DNA from: Solirubrobacteraceae bacterium
Lineage (GTDB): Bacteria > Actinomycetota > Thermoleophilia > Solirubrobacterales > Solirubrobacteraceae
DNA length: 34,836 nt
Direction of reading: 5' to 3'
Assembly (NCBI GenBank): GCA_031177685.1
Contig: JAPSGI010000022.1
Span: forward strand, 1-34,836
Shown: positions 23,774 to 31,566 of the stretch, piece by piece
Layout of the letters: each line of letters starts with the position of its first letter
Position numbering within the stretch: the first letter of the stretch is position 1
Position numbers and translations under genes: made by a program
Notes under the pieces: generated by a model
Databases searched by the model: none
What the model saw: only the letters and a program-made list of their open reading frames with translations
Told to the model about the DNA's origin: nothing

Positions 23774-24502
23774 ATGTCCGAGTCGGGGGAGTCGGCGAGG
23801 CGGCTGGAGCGCGCGCAGCTGCGCGCCTACGCCGAGGACGTCCGCCGTGCCTACGCGGGCGAGCTCGCGCGAACTCAGGAGCTGCACGCGAGCTACCTTG
23901 CCACGGTTCACGCGCTCGCCGCGGCGGTCGAGGCCAAGGACGGCTACACAGGTGGCCACATCCAGCGCGTCCACGAGCTCGGGATCCTGCTGGCGCGCCG
24001 GCTCGTTCCCGGCGATGCCGAGGACCCGCAACTCGCGTACGGGTTCCTGCTCCACGACGTCGGGAAGCTGGCCGTCCCCGACGCCGTCCTCACCAAGCCG
24101 GGCAAGCTGACCAAGCGGGAATGGGTGCTGATCCGGCGCCACCCCGAGGCGGGCGCGCGCATCCTGGCCGGCATCTCCTTCCTCGATCGCGCGCTCGACG
24201 TGGTTCTGCACCACCACGAGCGCTGGGACGGCAAGGGCTACCCGCATGGCCTGGCGGGCGAGCAGATCCCCGCGTGGGCGCGGATCTTCGCCGTGGTGGA
24301 CGCCGTGGACGCGATCACCAGCGACCGCCCCTACCGCCGTGCGCAGCCGCTCTCCGTCGCCGTCGAACGCGTGCTCGCGGACGCCGGCGCCCAGTTCGAC
24401 CCCGCGTGCGCGGAGGCCTTCGCCGCGCTGGATCCGCACGCCGTCCAGGCGCTGCTCGAACACCGGCCCGCGCCGGCGCTGCGCGTCGTGGATGCCGCGT
24501 AG
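23774..24502 (+). CDS. HD-GYP domain phosphodiesterase-like protein
   Basis: HD-GYP proteins hydrolyse cyclic di-GMP or related dinucleotides. The 242-residue protein has a helical N-terminus (1-45) and an HD-GYP domain with GYTGGHIQRVHELG, LLHDVGKLAVPDAVLTKPGKL, RRHPEAGARIL, the hallmark HHERWDGKGYPHGL and VVDAVDAITSDRPYR. All HD and GYP residues are present, so it is probably active. There is no receiver or sensor domain within the protein. A receiver-only gene follows after 3 nt and probably acts with it. Many HD-GYP proteins regulate type IV pili and biofilm; this window contains pil genes, but a link is inference. Confidence 0.92.
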   Translation: MSESGESARRLERAQLRAYAEDVRRAYAGELARTQELHASYLATVHALAAAVEAKDGYTGGHIQRVHELGILLARRLVPGDAEDPQLAYGFLLHDVGKLAVPDAVLTKPGKLTKREWVLIRRHPEAGARILAGISFLDRALDVVLHHHERWDGKGYPHGLAGEQIPAWARIFAVVDAVDAITSDRPYRRAQPLSVAVERVLADAGAQFDPACAEAFAALDPHAVQALLEHRPAPALRVVDAA

Positions 24503-24505
24503 CGC

Positions 24506-24886
24506 ATGGCACGCATCCTCATCGCCGAGGACGATCCCAGCCTTCGGTCGCTCATCCGGGTCACGCTGGACACCGGAGGCTTCGAGATCCTCGAGGCCGC
24601 GGATGGCCCCAGCGCGCTCGAGTGGGTGCGCCGCGCCCATCCGGACCTCGTGTTCCTCGACTGGCAGATGCCGGGGATGTCCGGACTCGACGTCGTGCGC
24701 GCGCTGCGCGCGGACTCGGGCACCGCGACGACACGGATCGTGATGGTGACCGCGCGAGGACGCAAGGCGGACGAGGCCGCCTGCCGCCGCGCCGGCGTGG
24801 ACGACTTCATCGTCAAGCCGTTCTCGCCCCTGCGCCTGCTGGACAAGGTGCTCGAGGTGCTGGGCCCGGACGCGCTGTTGCACTGA
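24506..24886 (+). CDS. Stand-alone response regulator receiver (CheY-like)
   Basis: The 126-residue single-domain receiver has acidic-pocket residues E8-D9-D10, phosphoacceptor Asp52 in VFLDWQMPG, the signalling Thr in MVTARG and Lys in FIVKPFSP. It has no output domain. It follows the HD-GYP stop by 3 nt, so the two are an operon and probably a split version of the common receiver-HD-GYP (RpfG-like) architecture. The cognate histidine kinase is not in the window. Confidence 0.92.
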   Translation: MARILIAEDDPSLRSLIRVTLDTGGFEILEAADGPSALEWVRRAHPDLVFLDWQMPGMSGLDVVRALRADSGTATTRIVMVTARGRKADEAACRRAGVDDFIVKPFSPLRLLDKVLEVLGPDALLH

Positions 24887-24909
24887 GCGCGCCGTCCATC
24901 GGCCGTCGC

Positions 24910-24942
24910 TAAGGGGCTTTCGCCGAACTGCCGACACGGGAA
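24910..24942 (+). promoter_or_regulatory. TAAG-N16-GCCGACAC promoter-like element
   Basis: TAAG (24910-24913) and GCCGACAC (24930-24937) have a FliA/WhiG-like layout. The segment CTGCCGACACGGGAA (24928-24942) matches 13 of 15 bases of the motif upstream of pilT. It ends 3 nt before ATG 24946, so the transcript would be nearly leaderless. Function is inferred. Confidence 0.3.
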
Positions 24943-24945
24943 GGG

Positions 24946-25614
24946 ATGGATCAGGTCTCGCGTCCCATGCAGGTCCTCCTGATCGCCACGCTCGCCTTCG
25001 CGGCGGTGTGGTTCGTCGCGCTGCGCCCGAAGACCGACCCGGGGGGCGCGCCGGCGACTCCCGCCGCCGCCAAGGCGGCTCCCCCGGCCAAGTCCGCCGT
25101 CCCCGGCGCGCCGGGCGATGCGCTCGACAAGGCGCGCGCCACCAGCGCGCAGGCCGATGCGGCCGTGCCGTCGAGCGGACCGCAGACCGCGCCGGTGGCC
25201 GCGACCCCGCGGCCGCAGCCGCGGGCGGCCCAGCCGCCGGCCGCGCCGCGCGCGGGCAAGCGCAAGGCGCGCCGCGCCGAACCGGCGGGCGCGTCGCCGC
25301 ACAAGGTGCGCCAGGCGCTCCTGCGCCGCCACGCCGTAGTGCTGCTCTTCTACTCCGACGCCGGTGCGGACGACCGCGCGGTGCACTCCGAGGTGGCCGG
25401 GGTCGCGCGCCGCGGCGGTCGTGTGAACGTGTGGTCGGTGCCGGTCAGCGGCCTGTCGCGCTTCAAGAACGTCCTCGCCGGCGCGCAGGTCCTCCAGACC
25501 CCCGCCGTGCTGATCCTCTCGCCGCGTGGGCGCCCGCCCGTGCTGCTCAACGGCTACACCGACGTCGCCGAGATCGACCAGATCACGGCGGCCGCCCTGC
25601 GCAAGCCGCGCTAG
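24946..25614 (+). CDS. Membrane-anchored thioredoxin-fold protein without CxxC
   Basis: The 222-residue protein has one N-terminal membrane anchor (about 8-26, MQVLLIATLAFAAVWFVALR), a long Ala/Pro-rich linker (about 30-120) and a C-terminal thioredoxin-like domain. That domain has HAVVLLFYSDAGADDRAVHSEV, the cis-Pro region LQTPAVLILSPRG and a final helix. The CxxC expected after the first strand is replaced by DAGADD, so it cannot act as a thiol oxidoreductase. A structural or pilus-associated role is possible because of the shared upstream motif with pilT, but this is speculation. Its TAG stop shares the palindrome CTAG with the convergent aspS stop. Confidence 0.75.
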   Translation: MDQVSRPMQVLLIATLAFAAVWFVALRPKTDPGGAPATPAAAKAAPPAKSAVPGAPGDALDKARATSAQADAAVPSSGPQTAPVAATPRPQPRAAQPPAAPRAGKRKARRAEPAGASPHKVRQALLRRHAVVLLFYSDAGADDRAVHSEVAGVARRGGRVNVWSVPVSGLSRFKNVLAGAQVLQTPAVLILSPRGRPPVLLNGYTDVAEIDQITAAALRKPR

Positions 25615-27404
25615 GCCGTCCGCGGCGGCGCCTGCGCGCGCAGTCCCAGCTCCTTGAGCTGGCGCTCGTCGACGGGCGCGGGCGCACCGGTCAGCGGGTC
25701 GGCGCCCGTGGCCGTCTTGGGAAACGCGATGGACTCGCGGATGTTGACCTCGCGCAGCGAGCGCCAGCCCGCGAGCAGCGCCACGAGCCGGTCGATGCCC
25801 AGCGCGATGCCACCGTGCGGGGGCGCGCCGTAGCGCAGGGCGTCGAGCAGGAAGCCGAAGCGCTCCTGCGCCTCCTGCGGTCCGATGCCGATCAGCTCGA
25901 AGACCTTGCGCTGGACGTCGAGATCGTGGATGCGGATCGATCCGCCGCCCAGCTCGAAGCCGTCCATGACCAGGTCGTAGGCGCGCGAGCGCAGGGCGCC
26001 AGGGTCGTCGAGGTCGCCCTCGGGCGCCGTGAACGGGTGGTGCAGCGGGTCCCAGCGCTCCTCGGCCTCGTTGCGCTCGAACATCGGGAAGTCGACGACC
26101 CAGTGGATCTCGTGGTGTCCGTCCGCCACCACGTCGAAGCGCTCCGCCAGCTCCAGGCGCAGCTGACCCAGCACGATGGCCGCGGTGCGCGGGACGTCGG
26201 CGACGATCAGCAGCAGGTCGCCGGACTGGGCGCCCAGGCGCGTGACCACGCCGGCGCGCTCCTCGTCGGAGAGGAACTTGGCGATCGGCGAGCGCCAGCC
26301 GCCGTCCTCCTCCACGAAGGCCCACACCAGGCCCTTGGCCCCGAAGCGCTGCGCCAGCTCCGTGAGCCCGTCGAGCTCCGAGCGCGCCACCTCGCGCGCC
26401 CCCGCGTTGATGCCGCGCACGACGCCGCCGGAGGCCAGGGCGCCGGAGAAGACCTTGAACTCGCTGCTGGACAGCGCCGCGCCGAGGTCCTCGATCTCCA
26501 TCCCGAAGCGCGTGTCGGGACGGTCGATCCCGTAGCGCCCGACGGCGTCGTCGTAGGGCATGCGCGGCCACGGCGGCGCCGGCATCTCGTACTCCGCGGC
26601 CTCGAACACCGCATGGATCACGGCCTCGGTCGTCCCGATCACGTCCTCCTCGTCAACGAAGGACATCTCGAGGTCGAGCTGCGTGAACTCGGGCTGGCGG
26701 TCGGCGCGCGGGTCCTCGTCGCGGAAGCAGCGGGCGATCTGGAAGTAGCGCTCCAGACCGCCCACCATCAACAGCTGCTTGAACAGCTGCGGCGACTGGG
26801 GCAGCGCGAAGAAGGCGCCGGGCTGGTGGCGGCTGGGCACGAGGAAGTCGCGCGCGCCCTCCGGCGTGGAGCGCGTGAGGATCGGCGTCTCGACCTCCAC
26901 GAAGTCGCGCTCGGCCAGCGCGCGGCGGATCGTCTGGTTGACACGGTCGCGCAGGATCAGGGTGTCGCGCTGGGGCGCGCGGCGCAGGTCGAGGTAGCGG
27001 TGGCGCATGCGCAGCAGCTCGTCGAGGTCGCGCTCCTCGTCGAGCGGGAAGGGCGGCGTGTCGGCGTCGGCCAGCTGCTGCACCGCGGCGACGTCCAGCT
27101 CCACCTCGCCGGTGGGCATCGCGGGGTTGACGTTCGCGGGATCGCGCGCCGCCAGCGTCCCCGTGGCGCTGAGCACGTCCTCGGCGCGCAGGTCGCGCGC
27201 CGCCGCGTGCGCGTCCGGCGCCGTCTCGGGGTGGAAGACGAGCTGGAGCAGACCGGTGCGGTCGCGCAGGTCGATGAAGACCAGGCCACCGTGGTCGCGG
27301 CGGCGATGCACCCAGCCCGCAACGCGGACCTCGCCGCCCGCGTCGGCCGCGCGCGGCGCGCCGGCCCAGGTGTCGCGGTAGGCGTTGGGGCGCGGGGGGC
27401 GCAT
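25611..27404 (-). CDS. aspS: Aspartyl-tRNA synthetase (bacterial type)
   Basis: AspRS charges tRNA-Asp. The 597-residue protein has the N-terminal OB-fold (VRVAGWVHRRRDHGGLVFIDLRD). Class II motif 2 lies in FQIARCFRDEDPRADRQPEFTQ read in two steps, motif 3 in GIALGIDRLVALLAGWRSLREV, and the bacterial GAD insertion sits in between. ATG 27404 gives an ATGA overlap with the hisS stop; the longer frame to 27746 is shadow. Whether it is discriminating or also charges tRNA-Asn cannot be told here, since no gatCAB is visible. Confidence 0.96.
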   Translation of the reverse strand: MRPPRPNAYRDTWAGAPRAADAGGEVRVAGWVHRRRDHGGLVFIDLRDRTGLLQLVFHPETAPDAHAAARDLRAEDVLSATGTLAARDPANVNPAMPTGEVELDVAAVQQLADADTPPFPLDEERDLDELLRMRHRYLDLRRAPQRDTLILRDRVNQTIRRALAERDFVEVETPILTRSTPEGARDFLVPSRHQPGAFFALPQSPQLFKQLLMVGGLERYFQIARCFRDEDPRADRQPEFTQLDLEMSFVDEEDVIGTTEAVIHAVFEAAEYEMPAPPWPRMPYDDAVGRYGIDRPDTRFGMEIEDLGAALSSSEFKVFSGALASGGVVRGINAGAREVARSELDGLTELAQRFGAKGLVWAFVEEDGGWRSPIAKFLSDEERAGVVTRLGAQSGDLLLIVADVPRTAAIVLGQLRLELAERFDVVADGHHEIHWVVDFPMFERNEAEERWDPLHHPFTAPEGDLDDPGALRSRAYDLVMDGFELGGGSIRIHDLDVQRKVFELIGIGPQEAQERFGFLLDALRYGAPPHGGIALGIDRLVALLAGWRSLREVNIRESIAFPKTATGADPLTGAPAPVDERQLKELGLRAQAPPRTA

Positions 27405-28642
27405 CACAGCTCGCGCCCGCGGATGACCTCGCGCACGACCCGCCCGGCGTCCACCGCACGCTGGTCGCCGCTCTCCATGTCGCGCAGCTCGGTTCCCTCC
27501 TCGCCCAGGATCGCCACGAAGCGCGCGCCGACGCGGTCGGCCTGCTTGAGCTGGCCCTTCAGCGAGCGCCCGGCCAGCTCGAGCTGCGCACCCAGCCCGG
27601 CGCGCCGTGCCTCGCCCGCCAGGGCGAAGGCGGTGGCGCGGTCGCCGGGCCGCACGAACGCGACGTAGAGGTCGACGGGGGGCGGCGCCACCGGCGGGCG
27701 GTCGGCGGCCAGCAGGATGCGCTCCACGCCGGCGGCCCATCCGCATCCGGGCGTGTCAGGGCCGCCGATCATCTCCACCAGGCGGTCGTAGCGCCCGCCG
27801 CCGCCGACGCCGCTCTGCGCGCCCAGCTCGCTGGACTCGAACTCGAACACCGTGCGCGTGTAGTAGTCCAGGCCGCGCACCAGCGTCGGATCGACGTCGT
27901 AGTGGACGCCGGCCCCGTCGAGCAGGCGGCGGACCTCCGCGAAGTGGGCGGCGTCGTCGGCGTCGAGGCGGTCCAGCAGCTTGGGGGCGTCGGCCATCAG
28001 GTCCTCGATCCCGGCGGCGTCGAAGGCGCGCAGCGGGTTGAGGTCGATGCGCTCGGCCACCTCGCGCGGCAGGCGCTCCTCGTGCGCGCGCAGGTAGGCC
28101 TGCAGCTCCTCGCGGTAGGCGGCGCGCGTCTCCGGCGTCCCCAGGCTGGAGATCCGCAGCCGGATCCCGTGCGTGTTCAGCGCGTCCAGCAGGTCGGCGA
28201 GCAGCAGGATCGTCTCGGCGTCCACGGCGGGGTCGTCGGAGCCGATGGCCTCCGCGCCGACCTGCCAGAACTGGCGGTAGCGGCCGGCCTGCGGGGCCTC
28301 GTGGCGGTAGAAGCTGCTCAGGTACCACAGGCGCACGGGCTGGGCGTGCTTGTGCATCCCGTGCTCGACGTAGGCGCGGCACACCGGGGCGGTCCCCTCC
28401 GGCCGCAGCGTCAGCGAGCGTCCCCCCTGGTCCTCGAAGGTGAACATCTCCTTGCGCACGATGTCGGTCGCCTCCCCCACCCCGCGCGCGAACAGCTCGG
28501 TCGCCTCGAAGGTCGGCGTCTCGACGCGCCGGTAGCCGGCGGCCTCCAGCACGCGGCGCGCCTCGCGCTCGACCGCCTCGCGCGCGTCCGCGTCGTCGGG
28601 CAGCACGTCGAAGGTGCCGCGCGGCGCTTGGAGCTTGCTCAC
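27404..28642 (-). CDS. hisS: Histidyl-tRNA synthetase
   Basis: HisRS charges tRNA-His. The 412-residue protein begins LQAPRGTFDVLPDDA. It has motif 2 TLRPEGTAPVCRAYVEHGM, the histidine-binding RGLDYYTRTVFEF, motif 3 CGWAAGVERILLA and a C-terminal anticodon-binding domain (VDLYVAFVRPGDRA onward). It starts with GTG at 28642, overlapping the MBL gene stop (GTGA), and ends in an ATGA overlap with aspS. The hisS-aspS pair is common in Gram-positive bacteria. No T-box leader is visible ahead of it. Confidence 0.96.
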   Translation of the reverse strand: MSKLQAPRGTFDVLPDDADAREAVEREARRVLEAAGYRRVETPTFEATELFARGVGEATDIVRKEMFTFEDQGGRSLTLRPEGTAPVCRAYVEHGMHKHAQPVRLWYLSSFYRHEAPQAGRYRQFWQVGAEAIGSDDPAVDAETILLLADLLDALNTHGIRLRISSLGTPETRAAYREELQAYLRAHEERLPREVAERIDLNPLRAFDAAGIEDLMADAPKLLDRLDADDAAHFAEVRRLLDGAGVHYDVDPTLVRGLDYYTRTVFEFESSELGAQSGVGGGGRYDRLVEMIGGPDTPGCGWAAGVERILLAADRPPVAPPPVDLYVAFVRPGDRATAFALAGEARRAGLGAQLELAGRSLKGQLKQADRVGARFVAILGEEGTELRDMESGDQRAVDAGRVVREVIRGREL

Positions 28643-29280
28643 TGGGAAGCGAGCTCTCGCAGGAAGGGATTCGTGCGGGCTTCCCGCCCCAGAGTGGTGA
28701 GGCCCATGTGACCCGGGAAGACGCTGGTCTCGGGTGGCAGCGCGTCGAGCAGCCTCCCGATCGAGGCGGCGAGTGTCGGCCAGTCGCCGCCGGGCAGGTC
28801 GGTGCGGCCCACGCTGCCCTGGAAGATGACGTCGCCGGAGAACAGGGCCTGCTCGTCGGGCACCGAGTAGGCGACGTGGCCCGGACTGTGGCCCGGGACG
28901 AAGTGCACGTCGATCCGCATGCCCGCCAGCTCGAGCGTCTCGCCGCCCTCGACCGTCTTGTCGGCGTCGTAGCTCTCGAACGGGCCGAACCCCGGCCAGG
29001 GGACGTAGTCCATGATGCTGGCCAGGACGGGCACCTCGATCTTCGGGCAGTAGACCGGGGCGCCGGTGGCGCGCGCGACCGGGGCGACGGCGCCGACGTG
29101 GTCGAAGTGCGTGTGGGTGAGCAGGATCGCCTCGACCGCCACGCCGAGCTCCTTCACCGCGCCGAGGATGCGCTCCGCCTCGTCGCCGGGGTCGACGATC
29201 AGCGCCCTGTCGGACCCGTCGCGGCGCGCGACGAAGCAGTTCTCCTGCACCGGCCCGACGGTGAACATTCGGACGTCCAT
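28639..29280 (-). CDS. MBL-fold metallohydrolase (glyoxalase II-like)
   Basis: The 213-residue single-domain metallo-beta-lactamase-fold protein has the metal-binding THTHFDHVG near residue 57. The further ligands are His in VPGHSPGHVAY, Asp in LFSGDVIFQGSVGRTDL and His in VFPGHMGLTTLG. This set and the SVGRTDLPGGD signature match the glyoxalase II-like/YcbL group, which hydrolyse thioesters or related substrates. ATG 29280 overlaps the stop of the preceding membrane-protein gene (ATGA). Genes of this type often sit upstream of hisS in actinobacteria. Confidence 0.92.
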   Translation of the reverse strand: MDVRMFTVGPVQENCFVARRDGSDRALIVDPGDEAERILGAVKELGVAVEAILLTHTHFDHVGAVAPVARATGAPVYCPKIEVPVLASIMDYVPWPGFGPFESYDADKTVEGGETLELAGMRIDVHFVPGHSPGHVAYSVPDEQALFSGDVIFQGSVGRTDLPGGDWPTLAASIGRLLDALPPETSVFPGHMGLTTLGREARTNPFLRELASQ

Positions 29281-29630
29281 CAGTCCCCCTGCCGCTTCTT
29301 GGCCATCCGGCGCCTGTAGAGGAACGAGTCCGTGTAGAAGCCGAGCGGGATGTAGACGAGGAACATGAAGATGGCGATGGGGATCGCCGCCTGCAGGGGC
29401 TGGCGGAACAGCGCGACGACCGCCACGAGGAAGATCGCCGCCGCCACGCCCGCGCGGCTGGCCGCGCCCTGCCAGGTGGGCGGCTTGTCGAAGCGGTTCG
29501 CGCGCGCCGCGCGGCGGTCCGCGCCGCGCTCCGCGGGCTCCGGCTTGCGCCCGGTGCGCCCGCGCGCCTCGATGGTCCCGGCGGGCGTCCCGCGGTGCTT
29601 GGTGCGGCGCTTGCGCTTGGCCTGGGCCAT
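29280..29630 (-). CDS. Small two-helix membrane protein (116 aa)
   Basis: It is not a recognised family. The N-terminal half is very basic and probably cytoplasmic (QAKRKRRTKHRGTPAGTIEAR, shortened here to its Lys/Arg-rich character). Two transmembrane segments follow at about 62-78 (AAAIFLVAVVALFRQPL) and 80-100 (AAIPIAIFMFLVYIPLGFYTD), then a basic tail. It starts 11 nt after the ftcD stop and overlaps the MBL gene by ATGA. Position and composition suggest a conserved operon member. The basic N-terminus might contact nucleic acid or ribosomes; that is inference. Confidence 0.8.
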   Translation of the reverse strand: MAQAKRKRRTKHRGTPAGTIEARGRTGRKPEPAERGADRRAARANRFDKPPTWQGAASRAGVAAAIFLVAVVALFRQPLQAAIPIAIFMFLVYIPLGFYTDSFLYRRRMAKKRQGD

Positions 29631-29641
29631 CGCCTCCCAAT

Positions 29642-30508
29642 CTATCGGCCGAGGCGTTCGAGCAGGTGGCGGTCGGGGTCGAATCCGGGGACCGGGACGT
29701 CCGCGGGGAAGCCCGCGAACGCGGCCTGCGGCGCGAGGCCGACCAGCTCCGCGCCGGCAACGGGAGCGTGCCGGCGCACCGCCTCGACGACGTCGCGCAG
29801 CGGGGTGTCGTAGGGGCGCTCGACGTTGAACGAGACCTGCGCGGCGCGCTCGTGGTCGAGCCACAGGCCGATCGCGCGGACGCCCGGCAGGCCCTCGTCT
29901 CCCCCCTCGCGGATCCGCGCGGCGATGGCGCGGGCGTCCTCCAGCGTCGCCGCGGGCGACAGCAGCACGTTGAAGGCGACCAGCGGCGGGCGCGCGGTCA
30001 CGAGGACCGCGCCCGCGGTCGGGTGGATGCGCGGAGGGCCGAAGTCGGGTTGCAGCGCGCCGGTGGCCAAACGCCGGGCGAGGTTGTAGAGGCCGCCCTC
30101 GCGCAGCTGCGCGCGGGTGCGCCCGCCGCCGAGCGCGCCGTAGAGGAAGACGGGAGCGTCGAGGGCGCGCGCGATCTCGTCCGCGGCCACCAGCGCCTCG
30201 GCGACTGCGGCGCCGCGGCTTTGGTCGTCGAGGTGGACGACGGGGGCGACGTCCAGCGCCCCGACGCACGGGTGGACGCCGGTGTGGCGGCCCATGTCCA
30301 CGCGCTTGGCGGTCTCGCGCGCGCCCTCGGTCAGCGCCTGGGCGAGCGTCCCGGGTGCGCCGGAGAGCGTGTAGACCGAGCGGTTGTGGTCCGGGTCGAC
30401 GTGGAGGTCGAGGAGCCGCGCGCCGCCGGCCTCGAAGGCGCCGCCGATCGCCGCGATCGTGCCCTGGTCGCGCCCTTCGGAGACGTTGGGGACCGCCAGC
30501 AGGCTCAC
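29642..30508 (-). CDS. ftcD: Glutamate formimidoyltransferase
   Basis: This enzyme transfers the formimino group from N-formiminoglutamate to tetrahydrofolate in histidine degradation. The 288-residue protein covers the N- and C-subdomains of the transferase: LLAVPNVSEGRDQ at the start, LDLHVDPDHNRSVYTLSG, MGRHTGVHPCVGALDVAPVV and FLYGALGGGRTRAQLREGG. It lacks the cyclodeaminase half. No hut genes are nearby. GTG 30508 overlaps the stop of the aminopeptidase gene (GTGA). The alternative of a folate-related paralogue with another acceptor is open. Confidence 0.92.
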   Translation of the reverse strand: MSLLAVPNVSEGRDQGTIAAIGGAFEAGGARLLDLHVDPDHNRSVYTLSGAPGTLAQALTEGARETAKRVDMGRHTGVHPCVGALDVAPVVHLDDQSRGAAVAEALVAADEIARALDAPVFLYGALGGGRTRAQLREGGLYNLARRLATGALQPDFGPPRIHPTAGAVLVTARPPLVAFNVLLSPAATLEDARAIAARIREGGDEGLPGVRAIGLWLDHERAAQVSFNVERPYDTPLRDVVEAVRRHAPVAGAELVGLAPQAAFAGFPADVPVPGFDPDRHLLERLGR

Positions 30509-31458
30509 GTGAGCAGCGTGCCGGCGTCCAGGATCGTCTCGCCGTCGAGCTCCAGCGTGGCGTCGCGCACGACGCAGTCGAGGTGGACGGGGACGGAGAC
30601 GTTGCCGCCGATGCCCGCGCTGGCGCCGAACGCGACGTGGACGGTGCCGAGGATCTTCTCGTCCTCCAGGACGTTCCCGGTGAGCGTGGCGCGGTCGTTG
30701 GTCCCGACGCCCAGCTCGGCGAGGTTGGTGCCGGGGCGGCCGTGGGCCTGGAGCAGCTCGAGGAAGGTCTCGCCGGCCGGGGTCCCGGTGGCGCCGGTGA
30801 TGTGCCCGTCCGCGACGGTCAAGCGCGCCGGCGGGTCGACGAGGCCGACCGCGGCCAGGGAGGACGCCACGAGCGTCCCCTCTCCCCCGGCGGGCGAGAC
30901 GAAGCCCTCGCCGCACGGGAGGTTGCCGAAGGCGCCGGGCGCGCGCAGGTCGCCGTCGTCGGCGATCCCGGCGCGGTCCCGGACATCGAGGCGCAGGTCG
31001 GTCCCGCGGGGGCACGTGAGGCGTGCCTCGGCGGCCGCGTCGAGACGGCGCGCGACGGCGGCGCAGCGCGCGCGCAGAGCGTCGAAGTCCACCGCCATCA
31101 CGCGCGCGAGCATGTCCTCCGTGACGCCGGGGAGCGTCGCCCCGCGCACGCCCGCGTCGGTCGCCCGCTTGCGCGCGCTCGTGTGCGAGAGCGACTTGGT
31201 GGTGGGCGCGACGTAGGCGTCGGCGGCGGAGAGCGCGGCGGCGACGGGTGCGGGCGGCTCCGCGCCATGGGTGGGGCGCTCCTCGATGAGGGCGAGCGTC
31301 GCGTCCGCCCCGGCCGCCTGCGCTCGCTCGCGTAGCGCCTCGCCGAGGGCGCGGGTCCCGGGGTCCGCGACGACCAGGACCTGCTCCCCGGGACGAATCC
31401 CCAGGCAGTCGTGCACGACGGCGTGCAGGGCGCGATCGAGGTCGTTCGGAGAGGTCAT
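30505..31458 (-). CDS. M29-family (thermophilic) aminopeptidase
   Basis: M29 peptidases are dimetal aminopeptidases. From ATG 31458 the protein is 317 residues. Candidate metal-binding segments are NLPCGEGFVSPAGGEGTLV, ANLAELGVGTND (read in context near residue 235), EDEKILGTVHVAFG and VPVHLDCVV. The N-terminal half has the Rossmann-like GIRPGEQVLVVADPGTRALG. An in-frame ATG 18 nt upstream adds six residues. Neither start has a good SD. It is the first gene of the minus-strand operon and lies divergent from the pilin gene across 108 bp. Confidence 0.88.
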   Translation of the reverse strand: MTSPNDLDRALHAVVHDCLGIRPGEQVLVVADPGTRALGEALRERAQAAGADATLALIEERPTHGAEPPAPVAAALSAADAYVAPTTKSLSHTSARKRATDAGVRGATLPGVTEDMLARVMAVDFDALRARCAAVARRLDAAAEARLTCPRGTDLRLDVRDRAGIADDGDLRAPGAFGNLPCGEGFVSPAGGEGTLVASSLAAVGLVDPPARLTVADGHITGATGTPAGETFLELLQAHGRPGTNLAELGVGTNDRATLTGNVLEDEKILGTVHVAFGASAGIGGNVSVPVHLDCVVRDATLELDGETILDAGTLLT

Positions 31459-31515
31459 GGACGCATGTACGAACACCGGCGCTCATGCCGGGGCCCGGCT
31501 CGGTCGATCCTTTCA

Positions 31516-31548
31516 CGGAGCGGGGTTGCCGGCTGCGGCCCCGCTCCG
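31516..31548. promoter_or_regulatory. 10-bp stem-loop in the pilin leader region
   Basis: CGGAGCGGGG (31516-31525) and CCCCGCTCCG (31539-31548) pair perfectly around a 13-nt loop. The right arm's core GGCCCCGCTC is repeated at 31551-31560, so the left arm could pair with either copy. The second copy ends 6 nt before the pilin ATG and no SD is seen. It may control pilin mRNA translation or stability. Confidence 0.4.
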
Positions 31549-31566
31549 GCGGCCCCGCTCTCTCCA

